Source: Spirochaetaceae bacterium (GTDB lineage Bacteria > Spirochaetota > Spirochaetia > Treponematales > Breznakiellaceae). Taken from it: a stretch of 6,454 nucleotides of DNA. The DNA lies in the NCBI GenBank assembly GCA_031265025.1, contig JAISDF010000026.1, positions 1-6,454 of the forward strand, given 5' to 3'. Made by a program: the position numbers and the translations under genes. Below, piece after piece: positions 1 to 4,876 of this stretch. The first letter of the stretch is position 1. The number at the start of each line of letters is the position of its first letter. Below the pieces are notes generated by a model. That model did not search any database. It was given only the letters and a program-made list of their open reading frames with translations, and was not told the DNA's origin.

Positions 1-706
1 CGCCGGCGGAATCGATGTAGGCAAAATCCACGATATTGCGTCCTACCTCTACGGGTAGAAACATTTCATCCCATAGGGTGGTCGGGGCGTCCCGATCCCG
101 GCCCATCAGAAAATCGAGACACCAGTCTGAAAAGGGCCTGAACCAGGTGAAACGCCGGATATGCTGCCGGGTGGTAAAACGGCCGGATGTAGTAAGGGCC
201 CATGATTTCAACTGGCCCCCGGTTCCTATATCAATAATATCGCGGATTCGGGTGGAACAGTTGTCCCGAAACTCGTGGTAGTCATAGTAGCAATTTTCCG
301 GGAGTACGTTGTTTTCCGCGTACTCCAGAATCTGTTCCTTTTTTTCCGCCTCCAGGTCCAGGGTATAAATTGTAATATCCCGGTCTTCGTCGATATACAT
401 TTGCAGATCCAGAGTCTCGACCGTACATTTGTAGCTTATCCGATCATGGAGAAAATCCCATAAAAAATTTTCGCTGGGGTACGAGAATATGCCCCAATCG
501 AAGACCCGGGAATAATTACACCGGGTATTTTCGACGATCAGGGCGGCGTGGCCCCACCAGATAAATATATCGTCGCTGGGTCCGTACACCGCAACCTTAA
601 ACAAAAGATCGTCCACGGCCCTTCTGGGGGAATTGATCTGGCCGTACAGGGCGGGAAGGGTAGTGAGGAACACCAGGAGGAGCAGCGCCCTGCCCATCTT
701 GAGCAT
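1..706 (-). CDS. Secreted DUF4105 (Lnb N-terminal periplasmic domain-like) protein, 3' end cut by window edge
   Basis: A minus-strand frame is open from the ATG at 706-704 to the window edge (235 codons, no stop), so the C-terminus is missing. Residues 1-22 look like a Sec signal peptide: M-L-K-M-G-R-A, then a Leu/Val/Phe-rich core, ending in a likely signal peptidase I site (PALYG before QIN). The protein should therefore be periplasmic or outer-membrane associated. The mature part has the DUF4105 pattern: WWGHAAL around His53, an FDWG motif at 69-72 followed by a short hydrophobic stretch, an alternating strand ending YTLDLE, a helix (EKKEQILEY), and the key YYDYHEFRDNCSTRIRD block with Cys150. 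The His and Cys recall papain-like hydrolases, but the family's reaction is not established. Met4 (697) is an alternative start; 706 is preferred because GAGA lies 7 bases upstream. Domain assignment fairly sure, function unknown. Confidence 0.8.
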   Translation of the reverse strand, partial: MLKMGRALLLLVFLTTLPALYGQINSPRRAVDDLLFKVAVYGPSDDIFIWWGHAALIVENTRCNYSRVFDWGIFSYPSENFLWDFLHDRISYKCTVETLDLQMYIDEDRDITIYTLDLEAEKKEQILEYAENNVLPENCYYDYHEFRDNCSTRIRDIIDIGTGGQLKSWALTTSGRFTTRQHIRRFTWFRPFSDWCLDFLMGRDRDAPTTLWDEMFLPVEVGRNIVDFAYIDSAG

Positions 707-815
707 AGAAATTCTCTTTGTTCCTGTTGTACCCGGCATTTTCCCCGCCTGTCTCATTCCGGTCTTTTCTGCGCCCCCCGGTTTTACCCGAAGGGACAGC
801 GGTACAAACCGCCTT

Positions 816-844
816 AGTTTACCACGGGCCGGAGTTTTGTTCAA
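816..844 (-). promoter_or_regulatory. Candidate sigma-70 promoter for the DUF4105 gene
   Basis: On the minus strand, TTGAAC (844-839) and TAAACT (821-816) are separated by exactly 17 bases, each matching the consensus at 4 of 6 positions. Transcription would begin near 809, giving a leader of about 100 bases before the ATG at 706. A small perfect inverted repeat, GCGGT-acaa-ACCGC (799-812), overlaps the predicted start site and could be an operator or a 5' stem-loop. It lies between the end of the TetR gene and the DUF4105 gene, so the latter need not depend on read-through. Confidence 0.3.
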
Positions 845-880
845 TGATAATTTGGGGAGGGGAGGGCGTTTAAGCCGCGT

Positions 881-1531
881 TTATGCCGGGCGCGGGCCGA
901 GCAATTGCTCGAAATAGCGCATAAAAGCGGTCATTGTGCCGGCGAAGTCCTCTCTTTTCTGTTTGGACCACATCATGAACGCGCCTTCGCGGCAGCAGCA
1001 CATCATCTTTGCCAACTCCTTGCAGTCGGCGTCCGGGTCAACCAGGCCCTTGTTCCGCATGTTCACAAGGCAGCGCTCTACATACAGCCGCTGCCGCTCG
1101 TGAAAATCGAAATAATGGGCCGCCATAAAATTATCCTTGCGGGACATATAGGAGATGTTGGAATACACGTCGTCCAGCTCTACCGCGCAGTCCCCCATGA
1201 GGGCGTCCATCTTTTCCTTTACGCGGATGGCAAAGTGGTTAAAGAAGTAGAGGATGTCGGCAATGGAGCAGGGTTCTTCGGCATAAAAATCCCGCAGCAC
1301 TTCGCCCACGGGCTGGAGGTAGCATTCCTCGAAGCAGGCGTGCAAAAAAGCCTCCTTGCTGTCAAAATAGTAATAAAACACGCCCTTCTTTACGCCGCTG
1401 TACTGGAGGATATCATCCAGCGAAACGTCGGCCACCCCGCCTTTCATGAACAGGGAAAACCCATGCACGACGAGCCGGTTCCTTGTCAGCTTTCCCTTTT
1501 CACCCGGCACCACATTCTTCGCCAAAGCCAT
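881..1531 (-). CDS. TetR/AcrR-family transcriptional regulator
   Basis: A 216-residue protein, a normal length for the family. The N-terminal DNA-binding domain covers roughly residues 13-63. The helix-turn-helix is VSLDDILQYSGVKKGVFYYYF (36-56), with the recognition helix around SGVKKGVFYYYF, followed by the hallmark DSKEAFL. The C-terminal helical domain (about 70-211) should bind a small ligand and form the dimer. It is rich in cysteines (66, 70, 88, 115, 154, 170 and the run 178-180). The ATG at 1531 is the furthest upstream possible, because an in-frame TAA lies 18 bases before it; no good Shine-Dalgarno is seen. The gene is divergent from the glycoside operon, and inverted GTTGGTTT/AAACCAAC half-sites of TetR type cover that operon's promoter, so local repression is the likely role (inference). 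The family call is secure; ligand and target are not. Confidence 0.9.
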   Translation of the reverse strand: MALAKNVVPGEKGKLTRNRLVVHGFSLFMKGGVADVSLDDILQYSGVKKGVFYYYFDSKEAFLHACFEECYLQPVGEVLRDFYAEEPCSIADILYFFNHFAIRVKEKMDALMGDCAVELDDVYSNISYMSRKDNFMAAHYFDFHERQRLYVERCLVNMRNKGLVDPDADCKELAKMMCCCREGAFMMWSKQKREDFAGTMTAFMRYFEQLLGPRPA

Positions 1532-1552
1532 GCCCCCAAGACTAGCAGCTTA

Positions 1553-1558
1553 ATTATA
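1553..1558 (-). promoter_or_regulatory. Candidate -10 box for the TetR-family gene
   Basis: The minus strand reads TATAAT exactly at 1558-1553, 21 bases before the ATG at 1531, implying a very short leader. No convincing -35 lies 16-18 bases further upstream. A second possibility is TTGACT (1603-1598) with TAAAAT (1582-1577), but its spacer is only 15 bases. None of the perfect GTTGGTTT half-sites found before the operon occurs here, so autoregulation is not evident. Confidence 0.3.
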
Positions 1559-1841
1559 CTAAACAGCATACTTAAAATTTTACCGCAAGGTCGAATAAGT
1601 CAAAGAAGTATAAGTTGTTTCTTCTTTACGTTTCTGTAATCCCTCATACAGCCATGGCGGTAAATTCTTAAGACGGTAAAGAGCTTATCCCATAGCGGGG
1701 GGGAGCGCAAGTAAACCCCTACAGGAGCCGCGGCTTTTCCCCGGTGCGGGCCGCGCCGGCCCGGCTGCTTTAAAAATGCGGGTTTTTTCCAAAAAAAATG
1801 CCCCGAACAGGGAACCGCGCAAGGGATAGGAGGGGTTTAGA

Positions 1842-1907
1842 CCCGCCGCAGGCGGGGCCGGAGCGATAGCGGAGCCCCGGATAGCCCGGTCCCCGCCGTA
1901 GGCGGGG
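1842..1907. repeat. Pair of near-identical GC-rich hairpins (candidate dispersed intergenic element)
   Basis: Two copies of the same palindrome lie 50 bases apart: CCCGCC-GCA-GGCGGG (1842-1856) and CCCCGCC-GTA-GGCGGGG (1891-1907). They share CCCGCCG(C/T)AGGCGGGG. The segment between contains the internal near-repeats GGAGCGA and GGAGCCC, and further CCGG/CCCGG blocks that can pair with the flanking GGGG tracts, so the whole may fold into a branched structure. The absence of a T-tract argues against simple terminators. That this is a multi-copy genomic element is an inference from its look, since only one copy is in this window. Confidence 0.55.
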
Positions 1908-1980
1908 ATGCGCCCAAAACACAATTCACGGTTTGAATCCGGATACCGCATAAAAAACTCTGAATTCATGAAAAATTTTG

Positions 1981-2009
1981 TTGACAGGGCGGTATGGGCA
2001 TGGTATGTT
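1981..2009 (+). promoter_or_regulatory. Strong sigma-70 promoter of the glycoside operon
   Basis: A perfect -35 box TTGACA (1981-1986) is followed after exactly 17 bases by TATGTT (2004-2009), a 4-of-6 match to the -10 consensus. AT-rich sequence directly upstream (1951-1980) could serve as an UP element. Transcription would start near 2015-2017, leaving a leader of about 42 bases with the ribosome-binding site AAGGAGG at 2044-2050. Repressor half-sites overlap the -10 box and follow the start site. Confidence 0.65.
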
Positions 2010-2041
2010 GGTTTCATAATAAACCAACCAGTTGGTTTATT
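2007..2041. promoter_or_regulatory. TetR-type operator: three 8-base half-sites over the operon promoter and leader
   Basis: GTTGGTTT occurs at 2007-2014 and 2031-2038, and its reverse complement AAACCAAC at 2021-2028. The second and third form a perfect palindrome with 11-base arms, AATAAACCAAC (2018-2028) and GTTGGTTTATT (2031-2041), around a central CA. The first and second form another inverted pair with a 6-base gap. The first half-site overlaps the -10 box, and the 24-base palindrome lies just after the expected transcription start, so bound repressor would block polymerase. The adjacent TetR-family gene is the obvious candidate ligand (inference). In the transcript the palindrome could also fold 2 bases before the Shine-Dalgarno. 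Confidence 0.7.
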
Positions 2042-2057
2042 TTAAGGAGGAGTCAAT

Positions 2058-2525
2058 ATGGCGATGGAAATGCCGAAGACCAACCGAAACCAGGCCGACC
2101 GGGGCAGGCAGGGGATACTCGTATTTTCCCGCGTAGCCCAGCGCGACCTTTTTGCGGACGACAAAATTGAGGAAACGGGCGGCGGATGGCGGCTGCGGAT
2201 ACGCAACCCCTGGTACACGGGGACTTACCTGTCCACCGTCAGCTTTGTGCGGATCACGGTTAACGGCTACACCGTGCCCGAGGAAAGGACCTTTTTGTCC
2301 CTGCGCGGGCAAAGGATACCCAGCGCCGCCGCTAAAAACCTGTACGAGCTGTGGTGGGGCATGGGCGAGGCAGCGGAAGTGTACTTGGCCGATGAAGCCG
2401 TAGTAAAGGTGCTGCGTGAAAAGAACACGGTGCAGGTGGACATCGATATGCGCACGGCGTTCAGCTATGGTTTCCCAAACGATACCCTGCCCTACCGGCT
2501 GAGCGGTGAACTGGAGGTGAAATAA
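2058..2525 (+). CDS. C-glycoside deglycosidase beta subunit-like protein (DUF6379/CGDB, DgpB-like)
   Basis: A 155-residue soluble protein without signal peptide or membrane segment. The start at 2058 is set by AAGGAGG (2044-2050) with a 7-base spacer; Met3 and Met5 are less well placed. The first 20 or so residues are polar and probably flexible. From about 36 the protein is predicted beta-rich: DKIEETGGGWRLRIRNPWYTG (36-55), LSTVSFVRITVNGYTVPEE (58-76), a Trp-rich LYELWWGMGEAAEVYL (95-110), then NTVQVDIDMRTAFSYG (123-138). This order, especially the R-x-x-W/Y-Y-x-G-x-x-LS stretch, the VNG strand and the WW segment, fits the small beta-sandwich subunit of C-glycoside deglycosidases. In known systems this subunit packs on a TIM-barrel alpha subunit and helps shape the active site. 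The next gene encodes such a barrel one base after this stop. The family call is from memory of pattern, not a search. Confidence 0.65.
   Translation: MAMEMPKTNRNQADRGRQGILVFSRVAQRDLFADDKIEETGGGWRLRIRNPWYTGTYLSTVSFVRITVNGYTVPEERTFLSLRGQRIPSAAAKNLYELWWGMGEAAEVYLADEAVVKVLREKNTVQVDIDMRTAFSYGFPNDTLPYRLSGELEVK
2513..2520 (+). promoter_or_regulatory. Consensus ribosome-binding site inside the end of the beta-subunit gene
   Basis: GGAGGTGA, fully complementary to the usual 16S rRNA 3' end, sits within the last codons of the upstream gene and 6 bases before the ATG at 2527. The upstream stop (TAA, 2523-2525) and the next ATG are one base apart. This layout favours translational coupling and matched output of the two proteins, as expected for subunits of one complex. 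Confidence 0.75.
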
Positions 2526-2526
2526 C

Positions 2527-3324
2527 ATGAAACTTGGAATGAGTCTTTATTCATTCGGCGCCGATATCCACGCCGGCAAAATGGATATCTTTGAGGCCGT
2601 TGACTGCTGCGCCGAAATGGGCTGCGACGGGGTGGAGATCATCGCCGAGCAGCATATTCCCGGCTGGCCTAATCCCAGCCTGGACGATCTGCGGCGGGTG
2701 CGGGATCACGTAGCAAAGCGCGGCATGAAAATATTCTGCTTTAGCTGCTATTTCGGTAAAAACATACGCAGCGGCCGCCCGCAGACCGAAGAAGAAATGA
2801 TACACAACGCCAAGAAGATGATCGCCATGACATCGTATATAGGCGCGCCGATCATGCGCCCCGCCTTCAATGCCGACCCGGTGGAGATTCTTATCGACTA
2901 TGTGAAGGCCGTGCTGCCCGCGCTGGAAGAATACGGGGTCATCTGGGGGGTGGAACTGCACGCCCCGCACCCGCCCGCCTACTACCTGAAAGCCCTGGAA
3001 ACGGTAAATTCGCCCTGGTTCCGCCTGGTGCCCGACTTCTCCTGCTGGCAGGGGCCCAACGCGCCGGGGCAGATACAGAGCAATCCGCTTTCCACCTTTG
3101 AGCCGCTGTTGAAATACACCGTCCACTGCCACGGCAAGGCGCATATGTTTGACGAAAACGGCGAGGAACCCAACACCCCCTACAGGGAACTGCTTCAAAT
3201 GTTGAAGGACTACGGCTTTGAAGGCTCTGTCGTGGGCGAGTTCGAGGGCTGGCTGATGAACTACGCGCCGTCGCGGCAAACAGGCAAAACCCTGTTCAAC
3301 CTGCTTGAAAAATACGGCCGGTAG
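2527..3324 (+). CDS. Xylose isomerase-like TIM barrel; C-glycoside deglycosidase alpha subunit-like (DgpC-like)
   Basis: A 265-residue cytoplasmic protein of the sugar phosphate isomerase/epimerase (AP endonuclease family 2) superfamily. It begins with the typical first strand MKLGMSLYSFG and has successive strand-helix units: MGCDGVEIIAE (31-41), GMKIFCFSCYFG (66-77), the helix and strand around IGAPIMRPAF (105-114), GVIWGVELHAPH (137-148), FRLVPDFSCWQ (165-175), YTVHCHGKAH (197-206) and GSVVGEFEGW (233-242). The expected divalent-metal ligands are Glu143, Asp170, a His of the HCH pair (200/202) and Glu238 or Glu240; His145 or His148 is a candidate general base. The VELHAPH and VPDFS motifs match what I recall of C-glycoside deglycosidase alpha subunits. 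The partner gene lies one base upstream. The alternative is a 2-hydroxyglucal hydratase or sugar isomerase/epimerase of the same fold. Fold very sure, exact reaction moderate. Confidence 0.75.
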   Translation: MKLGMSLYSFGADIHAGKMDIFEAVDCCAEMGCDGVEIIAEQHIPGWPNPSLDDLRRVRDHVAKRGMKIFCFSCYFGKNIRSGRPQTEEEMIHNAKKMIAMTSYIGAPIMRPAFNADPVEILIDYVKAVLPALEEYGVIWGVELHAPHPPAYYLKALETVNSPWFRLVPDFSCWQGPNAPGQIQSNPLSTFEPLLKYTVHCHGKAHMFDENGEEPNTPYRELLQMLKDYGFEGSVVGEFEGWLMNYAPSRQTGKTLFNLLEKYGR

Positions 3325-3365
3325 GGTCCACGCCGCGGCGGGCTGAAGCCGGACAGAGGAGGGAT

Positions 3366-3491
3366 GTGAAGATCGGCGTTATGGGTTTCGGCGGCGGCTG
3401 GACGGTAAGAGCGGATCGAGGGACCAGTCATATTCAAGGAATGGAGGAATTGGAATGGACGCAAAAAATGTTGCAGGCCCGGATAAATTGA
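3366..3491 (+). pseudogene. Likely 5' remnant of a second Gfo/Idh/MocA oxidoreductase gene
   Basis: In the 130-base gap between the TIM-barrel and transporter genes, a GTG (3366) preceded by GAGGAGG (3356-3362, spacer 3) opens a 41-codon frame whose first residues are VKIGVMGFGGGW. That is the first beta strand and glycine-rich NAD loop typical of Gfo/Idh/MocA proteins. After about residue 12 the similarity stops and the frame runs through the transporter's own ribosome-binding site, ending at TGA 3489-3491, 37 bases inside the transporter gene. The simplest reading is an internal deletion that removed nearly all of an oxidoreductase gene, with a junction near 3400. A short translated leader that couples ribosomes to the transporter gene is an alternative. 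The match is only 11-12 residues long, so this is a moderate call. Confidence 0.45.
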
Positions 3492-4843
3492 CGGCCCATA
3501 CATCATTGGCGGAGCGGGGCTCCTACGGATTGTATTTTGTCGGCCAAAATATCGTGTATGTGCTTGTCGCGCAGTATCTGATGCTTTACTACACCGATTA
3601 CCGCTATATGACCCCGGCCGCGGTGGGGCTGATCCTGTTGCTGGCGCGCATCTGGGATGCCGTGAACGACCCGCTGTTCGGTATCGTCGTAGATAAGATG
3701 AACCTGAAAGGCGGCAAGTTCAAACCCTGGATCCGCATCGCCACCGTCGGCGTACCCGTCAGTATCATCGCCGCATTTGGAATGCCGGAAGGGCTTTCGG
3801 GCGGGGCCCAGGTTGTCTACGCCTGCGTGACTTATCTGCTGTATGATACGTTGTATACCCTCACCGATGTACCCATCTTCGCCCTCGCCACCGCCATGAC
3901 CAATAACATCAAGGAACGCACCGTAATCATGGGCATCGGCCGCATGGCGGCCGCTTTGTCCATGCTGCTGCTCAGCATGGTCGTCATGCCCGTTATCATA
4001 GCCGCGGGCTGGTCCGCCGCCGCCGTGCTGTTTGCCGTCGCCGCGTTCATCCTCATGATTCCCCTCAACTTCCTCGCCAAGGAGCGTTTCCGCGCCGGCG
4101 GCGGCGGCGCCTCCCTTAAGGACATCGTTACCTATCTGCGGGGCAACAAATATCTGCTCATTTTCTACACCGCCATGATCGTATGCTCGCTCACCAATAC
4201 CGTGATGAGCATGAATGGCTACATCGGCAAATATATGCTGGGCGGTCCGCAGATGATACCGTTTGTGATGGTTACTATGACTTTGCCCATGATTATCGCG
4301 TCCTTCCTCATCCCCATAATTAATAAAAAGGTGGATAAGTTCAATATCCTGATGGCGGGGCTTATCCTGAATATGGCGTCCAGCGCCGCCGCCTATTTCG
4401 CTGGGTACGGCAGTTTGCCGCTTTTCCTGACCCTCAACGCGCTGCGCAATTTTGGATTCGGCGCCTTCTTTGCCACGAGCGGGATGTTCACCGCCGACTG
4501 CGTGGAATACGGGAACTACAAAACCGGCAAGCGCGCCGAGGGGATTACCTTTTCCATCCAAACCTTTTCGGCCAAGCTGACAAGCGCCTTCTCGGCGGGC
4601 ATCCTCGGCATACTGATGACCATTATCGGCTACAACGGGGCGGAGGCTCGGCAAGCCGCGTCCACTATGGCGGGTTTGTGGAAAATGTTCACGCTGATGC
4701 CTCTAATCGGCCTTGCAATTGCCATACCGGTTATTGGTTTTTTGTACAAACTCCGGGACAAGGATGTGCAGGTAATGGCGCTTTACAATCAGCGGCAGCT
4801 TACTGAAGCTGAGGCCGAGGCCCAGCTTTCGCGTAAATACTAA
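3455..4843 (+). CDS. GPH-family (MelB/XylP/UidB-like) glycoside:cation symporter
   Basis: A 462-residue inner-membrane protein with about 12 hydrophobic segments, a normal length for the glycoside-pentoside-hexuronide:cation symporters. The start at 3455 is backed by GGAGG (3443-3447) with a 7-base spacer. Family marks are RIWDAVNDPLFG (65-76), where Asp68 and Asp72 correspond to the cation-site aspartates of MelB, the cytoplasmic loop GGKFKPW (86-92), and TDVPIFAL (137-144) with the following NNIKERT. A charged loop at about 209-230 separates the two six-helix halves, and the tail after the last helix (KLRDKDVQVMAL) is cytoplasmic. It should import an intact glycoside, sugar or glucuronide-like compound with H+ or Na+. 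Its place between the alpha-subunit and oxidoreductase genes fits uptake of the operon's substrate for cleavage inside the cell. The substrate cannot be read from sequence. Confidence 0.9.
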   Translation: MDAKNVAGPDKLTAHTSLAERGSYGLYFVGQNIVYVLVAQYLMLYYTDYRYMTPAAVGLILLLARIWDAVNDPLFGIVVDKMNLKGGKFKPWIRIATVGVPVSIIAAFGMPEGLSGGAQVVYACVTYLLYDTLYTLTDVPIFALATAMTNNIKERTVIMGIGRMAAALSMLLLSMVVMPVIIAAGWSAAAVLFAVAAFILMIPLNFLAKERFRAGGGGASLKDIVTYLRGNKYLLIFYTAMIVCSLTNTVMSMNGYIGKYMLGGPQMIPFVMVTMTLPMIIASFLIPIINKKVDKFNILMAGLILNMASSAAAYFAGYGSLPLFLTLNALRNFGFGAFFATSGMFTADCVEYGNYKTGKRAEGITFSIQTFSAKLTSAFSAGILGILMTIIGYNGAEARQAASTMAGLWKMFTLMPLIGLAIAIPVIGFLYKLRDKDVQVMALYNQRQLTEAEAEAQLSRKY

Positions 4844-4876
4844 TCCGATTTTCAGCAATCGACAGGAGCGTGAATA

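Larger units (their letters stand above)
1532..2057. other. 526-base divergent intergenic region
   Basis: No credible gene is seen. The part near the TetR gene (1550-1680) is AT-rich and holds that gene's likely promoter, plus an inverted repeat AAAGAAG (1602-1608) / CTTCTTT (1621-1627). Positions 1685-1915 are strongly GC-rich, with stacked short palindromes such as AGCCGCGGCT and the hairpin pair at 1842-1907. Positions 1951-1980 turn AT-rich again, just upstream of the operon's -35 box, and could act as an UP element. A minus-strand frame across 1685-2017 is open but is rich in Pro/Ala/Gly, follows the palindromes, and has no family features, so I do not call it a gene. Confidence 0.7.

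Noticed and set aside
1602..1627. Inverted repeat AAAGAAG / CTTCTTT upstream of the TetR gene
   Set aside because: The 7-base arms with a 12-base loop are built from purine/pyrimidine runs, so they are easily due to chance, and they do not resemble the operon operator.
905..1639. Long plus-strand open frame opposite the TetR gene
   Set aside because: It is a shadow frame created by the codon use of the TetR gene; its translation shows no family features.
1579..1680. Three copies of CGGTAAA or its complement (1579-1585, 1658-1664, 1674-1680)
   Set aside because: A 7-base word in mixed orientation and irregular spacing is too weak to call a binding-site array.
1769..1805. Runs of T and A after CGGG, resembling a terminator tail
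   Set aside because: The only stem available is four pairs with a 15-base loop, and no gene ends nearby on either strand.
1930..1940. GGTTTGAATCC resembles a tRNA T-arm
   Set aside because: No matching acceptor, D or anticodon arms can be placed upstream and no CCA-type end follows. The match is limited to the short T-loop-like string.
1685..2017. 110-codon minus-strand open frame in the intergenic region
   Set aside because: It runs through the GC-rich palindromes, is Pro/Ala/Gly/Arg-biased, has no domain, and its start overlaps the operon's promoter. It looks like a spurious frame across a repeat-like element.
3503..4654. Long minus-strand open frame opposite the transporter gene
   Set aside because: It is an antisense shadow, rich in His/Gly/Asp, of the GPH symporter coding sequence, with no independent support.
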